Below are positions 1 to 9,693 of a stretch of DNA of 31,233 nucleotides, piece after piece (position 1 is the stretch's first letter; every line of letters begins with the position of its first letter). Made by a program: the position numbers and the translations under genes. Source of the DNA: CAYWOS01 sp964459985 (GTDB lineage: Bacteria > Bacillota > Clostridia > Christensenellales > Aristaeellaceae); NCBI GenBank assembly GCA_964459985.1, contig CAYWOS010000029.1:1-31233 (forward strand). Direction: 5' to 3'. The notes beneath the pieces are model-generated. The model made no database searches and was not told where the DNA came from. It was given only the letters and a program-made list of their open reading frames with translations.

Positions 1-2652
<2,652 letters not shown>

Positions 2653-2782
2653 AGTCGTTATCACCCCTTCACTGCTGCCCGATATACGCGAAAACGCACG
2701 TTTCCCCTTCCCCAGGCCGCCGCGTAGCAGGACCGGGGTTAGGCGATAAGAGTGCATCTTAACAATACCGATGCAATCATAA

Positions 2783-2811
2783 AGTATAGCATGAGCAAAT
2801 GCCAGTGTCAA
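2783..2811 (-). promoter_or_regulatory. rpoB sigma-A promoter with AT-rich upstream element
   Basis: On the minus strand TTGACA (2806-2811) and TATACT (2783-2788) are separated by exactly 17 bp. The predicted transcript starts near 2776, giving a leader of about 124 nt before rpoB. Immediately upstream of the -35 box, 2812-2875 is strikingly A/T-rich in a GC-rich genome, which fits an UP element contacted by the alpha subunit. The leader holds an imperfect hairpin (CCCCGGTCC with GGCCTGGGG) that is not followed by a U run. Confidence 0.88.
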
Positions 2812-2891
2812 GGGAGATTTGTTCGTATTTCTTCATTTATTCAACTTTATTTTAAATTTTTCGCAAATCGCCGCATTCGTACACAGAAAGC

Positions 2892-2942
2892 GGGCGCGGC
2901 GAAGCGGCGAAGCGGCGGCGCGGCGGGCGCGGCGAAGCGGCG
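2892..2942. repeat. GC-rich direct repeat between tpiA and rpoB
   Basis: The 18-mer GGGCGCGGCGAAGCGGCG occurs at 2892-2909 and again at 2925-2942, with partial units (GCGAAGCGGCG) between them. The stretch has no coding signal. It abuts the 74-nt hairpin repeat at 2943 and separates the tpiA 3' end from the rpoB upstream element. Its function is unknown. Confidence 0.7.
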
Positions 2943-3016
2943 GCGCAGGAAAAACGCGCAGTCCGAGAAAATGACTTGTTCATTTTCTCGAGGCGCGGCG
3001 ACTTTGTCGACACGCA
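2943..3016 (-). repeat. 74-nt dispersed hairpin repeat, copy A
   Basis: Read on the minus strand downstream of tpiA, this element starts with TGCGTGTCGACAAAGTCG and ends with CGTTTTTCCTGCGC. Both blocks recur without mismatch, at the same overall length of 74 nt, at 12296-12369 on the plus strand. Between them lies an 11-bp perfect stem, CGAGAAAATGA with TCATTTTCTCG (2964-2990). The stem differs from the other copy at several places but stays fully paired. It is an interspersed palindromic element placed at the 3' end of a gene. Confidence 0.8.
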
Positions 3017-3019
3017 AAG

Positions 3020-3050
3020 GGGCTGTCCGCGCGTCCGGCGCGAACAGCCC
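3020..3050 (-). terminator. tpiA terminator-like hairpin
   Basis: A stem GGGCTGT/ACAGCCC, extended by an inner CGCGC/GCGCG pairing, lies just past the tpiA stop. On the minus strand it is followed only by CTTTGCG, so the U run is weak. It may act together with the repeat hairpin just downstream. Confidence 0.6.
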
Positions 3051-3075
3051 TCTGTCCGTATGCGTAAGCGTCCCG

Positions 3076-3828
3076 TTATTGATCGAACCGGCACACCTTG
3101 GCGAAATCCTCCGCCTTGAGCGACGCGCCGCCGATCAGCCCGCCGTCGATCTCGGGCTGCGCCATCAGGCCCTTGCAGTTCTTGGGGTTCATGCTGCCGC
3201 CGTACTGGATGCGCACGGCGTTGCCCACCGCCTTGCCGTAGCGGCGGATGATCGCCCGGCGGATGACGGAAATCGTCTCGTTCGCCTGCTCGTCGGTGGC
3301 GGTCAGGCCGGTGCCGATCGCCCAGACCGGCTCGTAGGCGATGACGACCTTCTTAATCTCCTTTTCGGTCAGCCCGGTCAGCGCGATCAGCGTCTGATAC
3401 TCGACCAGCGCGTCGGTATACCCCGCCTCGCGCTGCTCGCGGCGCTCGCCCACGCAGATGATGGGCGTCAGCCCGGCGGCGACGGCGGCGCGGACGCGCA
3501 GATTGACCGTTTCGTCCGTCTCGCCGAAATACTGGCGGCGTTCGCTGTGGCCGATGATGACGTACTCGCAGCCGACCGCCTTGAGCATGGCGGCGGAGTT
3601 TTCGCCGGTGTACGCGCCCGATTCCTTGTAATGCACGTTCTGCGCGCCGAGCTTGACGCCCGTCCCCCGCAGCGCCTTGGCGGCGGCGGTGAGATCGACG
3701 GCGGGCACGCACACCACGACGGTGGCGGGCGATTCCTTGACGAGCGGCGCGAGTTCCTTGATCAGCGATACCGCTTCCTCGGGCGTTTTGTTCATTTTCC
3801 AGTTGCCCGCGATAATGGGTTTGCGCAT
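3076..3828 (-). CDS. tpiA: triose-phosphate isomerase
   Basis: A cytoplasmic glycolytic enzyme that interconverts dihydroxyacetone phosphate and glyceraldehyde 3-phosphate. The 250 residues match the family's usual length for a TIM barrel. Visible catalytic residues are K11 in AGNWKMN, H94 in IIGHSERR and E166 in AYEPVWAIGTG; the phosphate-binding GGSMNPKN follows near residue 211. I chose the ATG at 3828 because AAGGAG lies 10 nt upstream. The GTG at 3837 would sit almost on top of that site. It follows pgk by 75 nt and is probably cotranscribed with it from the promoter at 5146-5174. No gap, gpm or eno gene is visible next to the pair. Confidence 0.98.
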   Translation of the reverse strand: MRKPIIAGNWKMNKTPEEAVSLIKELAPLVKESPATVVVCVPAVDLTAAAKALRGTGVKLGAQNVHYKESGAYTGENSAAMLKAVGCEYVIIGHSERRQYFGETDETVNLRVRAAVAAGLTPIICVGERREQREAGYTDALVEYQTLIALTGLTEKEIKKVVIAYEPVWAIGTGLTATDEQANETISVIRRAIIRRYGKAVGNAVRIQYGGSMNPKNCKGLMAQPEIDGGLIGGASLKAEDFAKVCRFDQ

Positions 3829-3903
3829 GGGAAACACACTCCTTACGGCGTCGCGTCGGGAAGACCGGCGCGGCGCGTCATTGATCCTGACGATTCGTTC
3901 GGA

Positions 3904-5088
3904 TTACTTGTCGTTGAGCGCCGCGACGCCGGGCAGGACGAGGCCTTCGAGGAATTCGAGGCTGGCGCCGCCGCCGGTGGAGATATGGGTGATCTTGTCG
4001 GCATAGCCGAGGTTGGCGACCGCCGCCGCGCTGTCGCCGCCGCCCACGATGGTGATCGCGCCGCTTTCCGCGAGCGCCTTGGCGACGGCTTCGGTGCCCT
4101 TGGCGAAGTTCGGCATTTCAAAGACGCCCATCGGGCCGTTCCACACGACGGTCTTGGCGGACTTGATTTGCTCGGCGAACAGCTCGCGCGTTTTCTCGCC
4201 GATGTCCAGCCCCTGCCAGCCGTCGGGAATCTCGCCGGCCTTGACGGTCTTGAAGTTGCAGTTGTTGTCAAAGGCGTCGCTGATCACGGTATCGACGGGC
4301 AGGAGCAGCTTGACGCCCTTCTTCTCCGCCTTCGCCATCAGTTCCTTGGCGAGATCGATCTTGTCCGCCTCGAGCAGGCTGTCGCCGATGCTGCCGCCTA
4401 GCGCCTTGCGGAAGGTGTACGCCATGCCGCCGCCGATGATGAGGCAGTCGACCTTTTCGATCAGGTTGTTGATGACGCCGATCTTGTCGGACACCTTCGC
4501 GCCGCCCAGAATGGCGACGAAGGGACGGGCGGGATTCTCCAGCGCGCCGCCCATGATGCGCAGTTCCTTTTCGATCAGGTAGCCGGCGACGGCGGGCAGA
4601 TAGTGCGCCACGCCCTCGGTGGAGGCGTGCGCGCGGTGCGCCGTGCCGAACGCGTCGTTAACGTAAATTTCGCCGTAGGAGGCGAGCTTTTTGGCAAACT
4701 CGGGATCGTTCTTTTCTTCTTCCTTATGGAAGCGCAGGTTTTCGAGCAGGCAGACCTCGCCTTCCTTGAGCGAAGCGACGACCTTGTCGGCGTCCTCGCC
4801 GATCACGTCCGCGCACATCTTGACTTCCCTGCCCAGCAGCTCGGACAGGCGCTTGGCGACGGGCGCGAGGGAATACTTCATATTAAACTCGCCCTTGGGA
4901 CGGCCCATGTGGCTGCACAGCACGACCTTCGCGCCGTGCTCCATGAGATACTTGATCGTGGGCAGCGCGCCGACGATGCGGTTTTCGTCGGTGATGTTCT
5001 TATCGGCGTCCATGGGAACGTTGAAATCGACCCGGACGAGCACCTTTTTGCCGTTGACGTTGACGTCCTCGATGGTCTTCTTATTCAT
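3904..5088 (-). CDS. pgk: phosphoglycerate kinase
   Basis: This cytoplasmic glycolytic kinase transfers a phosphate from 1,3-bisphosphoglycerate to ADP. The 394-residue length is normal. The N-terminus MNKKTIEDVNVNGKKVLVRV is followed by DFNVP, and the substrate-binding SHMGRPKG and the C-terminal nucleotide loop with VGGGDSAAAV are present. The ATG at 5088 is set by AAGGAG 8 nt upstream. The gene starts the pgk-tpiA unit and is divergent from the sugar-transport operon, so the 5089-5783 interval carries promoters for both directions. Confidence 0.98.
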   Translation of the reverse strand: MNKKTIEDVNVNGKKVLVRVDFNVPMDADKNITDENRIVGALPTIKYLMEHGAKVVLCSHMGRPKGEFNMKYSLAPVAKRLSELLGREVKMCADVIGEDADKVVASLKEGEVCLLENLRFHKEEEKNDPEFAKKLASYGEIYVNDAFGTAHRAHASTEGVAHYLPAVAGYLIEKELRIMGGALENPARPFVAILGGAKVSDKIGVINNLIEKVDCLIIGGGMAYTFRKALGGSIGDSLLEADKIDLAKELMAKAEKKGVKLLLPVDTVISDAFDNNCNFKTVKAGEIPDGWQGLDIGEKTRELFAEQIKSAKTVVWNGPMGVFEMPNFAKGTEAVAKALAESGAITIVGGGDSAAAVANLGYADKITHISTGGGASLEFLEGLVLPGVAALNDK

Positions 5089-5145
5089 GATCCGATCTCC
5101 TTTGCCGTCAGTGGATTTGGTCCGTCGGGGAAAGCCCCATCCGTT

Positions 5146-5174
5146 AGTATAGCAGAACGCGCCGCTTTTGTAAA
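5146..5174 (-). promoter_or_regulatory. pgk-tpiA promoter
   Basis: On the minus strand TTTACA (5169-5174) and TATACT (5146-5151) are 17 bp apart, about 58 bp upstream of the pgk start. No obvious operator overlaps it. The region 5175-5377 beyond it shows no convincing gene or motif. Confidence 0.82.
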
Positions 5175-5377
5175 GCGCGCGGCCGCGCCCGCCGACGAAA
5201 ATTGCGGAACGGCGGCCGCGGGCGGGAATCGCATCTGTCGACGGTTTTCCGCGAAGAACGACGCGCATATCCATGCGCGCCCGAAGCCGCGCGCGCGGAC
5301 AAAGAACCTTTACAAAACCGTCCCGCCCTGCCGTTTTGCCGACGCGGCGCGGATGTACAAAAATTATCGGAAAAGGG

Positions 5378-5406
5378 TTGACTTCTCCATTGACGCATGA
5401 TATCAT
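5378..5406 (+). promoter_or_regulatory. promoter of the sugar-transport operon with palindrome over the -10 box
   Basis: TTGACT (5378-5383) and TATCAT (5401-5406) have a 17-bp spacer. The -10 box lies inside a perfect 14-bp palindrome, GCATGATATCATGC (5395-5408), a natural repressor site. A second dyad, GTTTAAAC, lies at about 5428-5435, just after the expected start site. No regulator gene is nearby, so the partner is unknown. Confidence 0.75.
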
Positions 5407-5412
5407 GCTTGC

Positions 5413-5783
5413 GTACTTTGATTAATTGGTTTAAACAATCACATTCGCGACATCCCGCCGCCGGCGCGGCGGCAAAGCGATCGGGCGTCCGCTCCGAACG
5501 CCGAACGCGCGGCGCGTGAAGGGCACGAAAGACACGCCTGCGGCGATAGCGGACAGCCAAGGAAACGACAAGGAACCCCCGCGCTCCGAACGGTACGACA
5601 CAGCGCGGCGCGGGAGAGGCAATGCGGCACGGCCTCGGGGAGGCTTCATTTTATCCTTGATTGATTAAGGCGATTAATCGTCCTGCAAAGGAGGGAAGGC
5701 GGGCAATCAACGCATCGGTTTCCATCTTCCGGGCGCGCGGGCGTCCGCATCCGACACACAAACATGAATTGGAGGACACACAA
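5413..5783 (+). other. long structured 5' leader of the sugar-transport operon
   Basis: About 370 nt separate the promoter from the first start codon, with no convincing open frame. Pairings that can be read by eye are GTCCGCT (5487-5493) with AGCGGAC (5548-5554), and CCCGCGC (5578-5584) with GCGCGGG (5608-5614). A small GCCTC/GAGGC hairpin (5632-5644) followed by TTCATTTTAT resembles a weak terminator. Then come CCTTGAT/ATTAAGG near 5653-5668 and the palindrome CGATTAATCG. I recognise no riboswitch class. It may be an attenuator or a protein-bound leader. Confidence 0.4.
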
Positions 5784-7046
5784 ATGACCGTCATCAGGAA
5801 ATTATCCGTTCTTCTTCTGGTCGCCGTTATGCTTCTTTCCGCCACGGCCGCCGTGGCGGACGACAAGCCCGTTGAAGTCACGCTGATCACGTGGGGTCAG
5901 CAGGCCGCTTATGAAGCCATCGTCGAGGGCTTCAACAAATCGCAGAGCGCGGTGCACGCCACGCTGGAAGTCACGCCCATTCAGCAGTATTTCGTCAAGC
6001 TCAATTCCTCGCTGGGCGCGGGCGTGGGCTGCGACGTTTTCTGGATGAACATCTATTTCCATAAGTATTCCTCCGCCGGGATGCTGGCGAATCTGGACGA
6101 GTTCATCGCGCGCGACAACTACGATCTGTCGGTGTTCCAGCCCGAGGTCGTCGAATCGCTGTACTACAACGGCTCGCTGTACGGCATGCCCAAGGGCATG
6201 GACTCGATGTCCATCGCGTACAACAAGGACATTTTTGACAAGTACGGCATCGCCTATCCCGAATCGGGCTGGACGTGGGACGAATTTGTCGCCAAGGCGA
6301 CCGAAGTGAAGGAAGCCATTGAAAAAGCCGGCGGCTACGAGTACGCGCTGGCGCTCGATCTGACCCAGTGGAGCCACTGCATCAACCATATCGTGGTGGC
6401 GAACGGCGGCTCGCTGTACTCCGAGGACGAAAAGACCTGCACCTTCAACGAGCAGGCCGTGATCGACACCTTCAAGGATCTGAAGGCGCTCATCGACGCG
6501 GGCATTCAGGTGGATTACTCGCTTCTGTCCGAAGTCGCGGCGTCCGATTTGTTCATCTCCGAGCAGGTGGCGATGATCTCGCTGCCCTCCATCAACGCCA
6601 AGGCCAGCGCCGTGGACGCCACCGAAGTCGCCGCCAAGACGCGCCTTGTGACCATGCCCATCGGCAAATCGGGCAACAACAACATCGGCATCCTGTTCAT
6701 GAGCTACGCCATGAACCCCACCGCCGCCAACAAGGACGCCGCGTGGGAGCTGCTCAAGTATCTGGGCTCCTATGAAGCCAACAAGATTCTGGGCGACTAT
6801 CACGCCGACTTCCCGGCGCTCAAGGAAGCGCAGCCCTCGTTCCTCAAGAGCTTCACGGCGCTGGACGGCCAGGTGTTCATCGATCAGCTCCAGCACGCCT
6901 CGATGGTGGCGTACCCGCCGGTCACGCCGACCGCCATGAACATCGTCAGCGAATACATCCCCTATTACTTCACCGGCGAAATGACCGTTGAGGACATGGC
7001 CAAGGCCGTGGACGACGGCATTCAGGCGCTTCTGGACGCGCAGTAA
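5784..7046 (+). CDS. extracellular sugar-binding protein of a CUT1 ABC transporter
   Basis: A 420-residue family 1 solute-binding protein that captures a sugar or oligosaccharide for the permeases encoded next. Residues 1 to about 25 form a signal peptide (positive MTVIRK, hydrophobic core, ATAAVA before DDK). The mature part opens with VEVTLITWGQQAAYEAIVEG, typical of the family. GGAGG 8 nt upstream fixes the ATG at 5784. No lipobox cysteine is present, which is unusual for a binding protein of a single-membrane bacterium. The substrate cannot be read from sequence. The downstream rhamnosidase suggests a rhamnose-containing oligosaccharide. No ATPase gene is present in the operon, so a shared MsmK/UgpC-type ATPase encoded elsewhere is likely. 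Confidence 0.92.
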   Translation: MTVIRKLSVLLLVAVMLLSATAAVADDKPVEVTLITWGQQAAYEAIVEGFNKSQSAVHATLEVTPIQQYFVKLNSSLGAGVGCDVFWMNIYFHKYSSAGMLANLDEFIARDNYDLSVFQPEVVESLYYNGSLYGMPKGMDSMSIAYNKDIFDKYGIAYPESGWTWDEFVAKATEVKEAIEKAGGYEYALALDLTQWSHCINHIVVANGGSLYSEDEKTCTFNEQAVIDTFKDLKALIDAGIQVDYSLLSEVAASDLFISEQVAMISLPSINAKASAVDATEVAAKTRLVTMPIGKSGNNNIGILFMSYAMNPTAANKDAAWELLKYLGSYEANKILGDYHADFPALKEAQPSFLKSFTALDGQVFIDQLQHASMVAYPPVTPTAMNIVSEYIPYYFTGEMTVEDMAKAVDDGIQALLDAQ

Positions 7047-7065
7047 ACCGTCTGTTGACGCGGCG

Positions 7066-7106
7066 GCCGCCGCTTCCCTTCGCGGCGCGCGCGGGGGAGC
7101 GGCGGC
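7066..7106 (+). other. intercistronic hairpin after the binding-protein gene
   Basis: GCCGCCGCT (7066-7074) pairs perfectly with AGCGGCGGC (7098-7106) in the 100-nt gap between the binding protein and the first permease. No U run follows, so it is more likely an RNA-stabilising hairpin than a full terminator. Such hairpins commonly keep binding-protein mRNA more abundant than permease mRNA. Confidence 0.6.
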
Positions 7107-7146
7107 TCCGTCGTCAGAGGATCACGGCAGAGAAGGATGTGGTGTT

Positions 7147-8061
7147 GTGGGCAAAAAGAAAATGACGAGGCAGGCTAAGCGCGATATGCTTGCCGGATAC
7201 CTGTTCATCACCCCGTTGGTGGCGGGCTTGGGTGTCTTTTCCTTTTTCGCGTTTTTCCTGAACCTGTACATCAGCTTCACCGACAAGGCCGGCTTCAAGG
7301 CCGCCAAGTGGGTGGGGCTGGACAATTATGTCAAGCTGTTTCAGGATGTCAAATTTGCCGGAGCGTTCGGCAATACGTTCCGCTACGTGCTGGTCTGCGT
7401 GCCCGCGATCCTCGTGATTTCCATCCTGCTCGCCGTGCTGCTCAACACCAACATCAAAGGCCGCGGCTTTTACAGGACGTTCGTTTTCTTTCCGCTCGTG
7501 ACCGCGTCCGCCGCCATCGCCATGGCGTGGCGCTGGATGTTCAACACGCGCAACGGCATCATCAATATCGCGCTGGGCGAATTGGGGATCAAGGGCGTGC
7601 CGTGGCTGACGAGCGGCGATATCGCGCTGTACACCATCAGCATCGTCGTCATCTGGTCGTCGGTGAGCTATCAGGTGATCATTCTGCTGGCGGGGCTGCA
7701 GGGCATTCCGCACGTCTATTACGAGGCGGCGTGCATCGACGGCGCAGGGCCGGTCCGCCAGTTTTTCAAGGTGACGCTGCCGCTGCTCACGCCCACCATC
7801 TATTTTGTCATGACGCTGCTGGTCATGAACGTATTCAAGCTGTTCGATCTGGTGTACCTGATCATGCCCTCCAGCATCGGCGGCATCGGCAGCCCGGCGC
7901 AGGCGGGATCGCGCACGGTGGTCAGCCTGTTCTACACCACGGCGTTCAGCGATTCCAACGAGGGCTACGGCTCCGCCATCGCGGTCATGCTGTTCGCCGT
8001 TATTCTCGTCATCACGCTCATACAGAACTACTTCCAGAAAAAATGGGTTTTCTATGATTAA
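7147..8061 (+). CDS. CUT1 sugar ABC transporter permease (MalF-like)
   Basis: A 304-residue inner-membrane permease with six expected membrane segments, the first in YLFITPLVAGLGVFSFFAFF. The EAA loop that docks the ATPase is visible as YYEAACIDGAGPVRQFFKVT followed by LPLLTPT. I chose the GTG at 7147 (protein begins with GKKKMTRQAKRD) because AAGGA lies 9 nt upstream; extending further would run back through the intercistronic hairpin. It forms a heterodimer with the next gene's product and receives substrate from the preceding binding protein. Confidence 0.93.
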   Translation: MGKKKMTRQAKRDMLAGYLFITPLVAGLGVFSFFAFFLNLYISFTDKAGFKAAKWVGLDNYVKLFQDVKFAGAFGNTFRYVLVCVPAILVISILLAVLLNTNIKGRGFYRTFVFFPLVTASAAIAMAWRWMFNTRNGIINIALGELGIKGVPWLTSGDIALYTISIVVIWSSVSYQVIILLAGLQGIPHVYYEAACIDGAGPVRQFFKVTLPLLTPTIYFVMTLLVMNVFKLFDLVYLIMPSSIGGIGSPAQAGSRTVVSLFYTTAFSDSNEGYGSAIAVMLFAVILVITLIQNYFQKKWVFYD

Positions 8062-8075
8062 GGAGGCTGATGATC

Positions 8076-8900
8076 ATGCGTAAACGGAAAAGCCTCCTCT
8101 GGCCCGTGCACGTCGCGCTGGCGCTTGCGGTGGCGTTCTTCGTATTCCCCTTTCTCTGGATGGGGCTGACCTCGTTCAAGAGCTTTCCCGAAACCATCAA
8201 GCTCCCCCTGATATTCTTCCCCGCCAAATGGCAGTTTTCCAACTATGTCAACGTGTTCAACCGCTTCCCGATCCTCAACTGGTACGGCGTGACCTTCGCC
8301 GAGATGGCGCTGGTCATCCCGGGACAGATCCTGATCGCGGCCATGGCGGCGTACGCCTTCGCCCGCATCCGCTTTCCGGGGCGCGAGGCGATCTTCCTGA
8401 TCTGCCTGTCCATCATGATGATCCCTGAGCAGATTTTTATCATCCCGCGCTATAACATCATCGTGAAAATGGGGCTGATGAACACCATGGCGGCGCTGGT
8501 GCTGCCCAAGCTGGCGGCGGTGTTTTCCACCTTCATGCTGCGCCAGTTCTTCATGTCGCTGCCCCACGAGATGGACGAGGCCGCCAAAATAGACGGCTGC
8601 GGGCACTTCTCCATTTTCAGCCGCATTCTGATGCCCATGCTCAAAACGCCGCTTTTGTCGCTGGCGATCCTCATCGGCATATCGGTGTGGAAAGAGCTGA
8701 TGTGGCCCATCATCATCATCAACACGCAGGTTCAGCTGCCGCTTTCGGCGGGGCTGTCGCTGCTGGCGGACGAGTATAACTCGCAGTATCAGTTCCTGAT
8801 GGTGGGCGGCATGATGGGCTCGATCCCCGTGATTCTTTTATTCTTTATCCTGCAGCGCTGGCTGGTGGAAGGCATCGCGCTTCAGGGCATGAAGGCGTAA
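8076..8900 (+). CDS. CUT1 sugar ABC transporter permease (MalG-like)
   Basis: A 274-residue partner permease. The first membrane segment is in VHVALALAVAFFVFPFLWMG, followed by the MalG-type LTSFKS. The EAA loop reads HEMDEAAKIDGCGHFSIFSR followed by ILMPMLKTP. AGGAGG at 8061-8066 overlaps the stop of the upstream permease gene and lies 9 nt before the ATG at 8076; the ATG at 8070 would be only 3 nt away. Translation is probably coupled to the first permease. Confidence 0.93.
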   Translation: MRKRKSLLWPVHVALALAVAFFVFPFLWMGLTSFKSFPETIKLPLIFFPAKWQFSNYVNVFNRFPILNWYGVTFAEMALVIPGQILIAAMAAYAFARIRFPGREAIFLICLSIMMIPEQIFIIPRYNIIVKMGLMNTMAALVLPKLAAVFSTFMLRQFFMSLPHEMDEAAKIDGCGHFSIFSRILMPMLKTPLLSLAILIGISVWKELMWPIIIINTQVQLPLSAGLSLLADEYNSQYQFLMVGGMMGSIPVILLFFILQRWLVEGIALQGMKA

Positions 8901-8922
8901 TCCGCCTGACGGGAGGAAACCT

Positions 8923-9690
8923 ATGCTGTCATTGATCACACGCTCGGACGATCTGGGGCTGAACGCCTCCACCAATCTGGCGATCTGCCGCGCGGTCGAT
9001 TTCGGGTTTGTCAAAAACGTGTCGGTGCTCGCCACGTCGCCCTGCCTCGGCGAGGCGGCGGCCGCGCTGAAGGACAGGCGCGACATCTGCTTCGGCCTGC
9101 ACGCCGATATCACCTCGGAATGGGATCTGATCAAATGGGGACCCGTATCGGACGCGCGCGACGTGCCCTCGCTGACGACGCCCGAAGGCCATCTGCGCGC
9201 CTTTGTCGAGGACATCATCGAGAACGGCGTCAATATCGACGAAATCATCCGCGAGTACGACGCGCAGCTCGCGCGCCTCAAGGCCGTGGGCTTCTCCGTC
9301 GCCTACGTCGACGGGCATATGGCGCCCGACTGGTTCATTCCCGGGCTTTCGGACCGCGTGGCGGCGTGGGCAAAGGACAGGGGGCTGATCTACGTCAACC
9401 GCCTGCGCAACACGCTGCCCGACTGTATGGAAATGCCCAATCAGCCCGGATTGTTCGAGAAAACGCTCGCGGGGCTTGACGACGGCGTGTATCTCTATGT
9501 CGGACATCCCGCCGTGTACGCCGACGAAATGAAGCTGCTGACCAACAAACGCAATCCCGGCGACAAGGCGGCGCGGCAGCGCGAGCGCGACTATCGCTTC
9601 ATCACCTCCCCCGACACGCTGCGCGCGGTGAAGGAACACAACGTCGCGCTGCTTAGATACGATCAGGCGTACAACGCGGAAAGGACGTAA
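8923..9690 (+). CDS. YdjC/ChbG-family carbohydrate deacetylase
   Basis: A 255-residue cytoplasmic hydrolase of the YdjC family, known for metal-dependent deacetylation of amino-sugar oligosaccharides such as chitobiose. Metal-site motifs are SDDLG (D9, D10), the H60-containing LHADIT, and VDGHMAPDW with D130 and H132. Many members have DSHxH at the last site, so the second histidine is replaced here. GGAGG lies 7 nt before the ATG. Its place between sugar permeases and a rhamnosidase implies that the imported glycan carries an acetyl group. The exact substrate is inference. Confidence 0.85.
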   Translation: MLSLITRSDDLGLNASTNLAICRAVDFGFVKNVSVLATSPCLGEAAAALKDRRDICFGLHADITSEWDLIKWGPVSDARDVPSLTTPEGHLRAFVEDIIENGVNIDEIIREYDAQLARLKAVGFSVAYVDGHMAPDWFIPGLSDRVAAWAKDRGLIYVNRLRNTLPDCMEMPNQPGLFEKTLAGLDDGVYLYVGHPAVYADEMKLLTNKRNPGDKAARQRERDYRFITSPDTLRAVKEHNVALLRYDQAYNAERT

Positions 9691-9693
9691 GGC

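Noticed and set aside
2653..2757. 35-residue N-terminal extension of RpoB from an upstream in-frame ATG
   Set aside because: The ATG at 2652 has a strong ribosome binding site and matches the family start; the extension has no similarity to RpoB.
5431..5649. Minus-strand small open frames between pgk and the sugar operon
   Set aside because: Arginine-rich, no start signals, and opposite the leader of the sugar operon.
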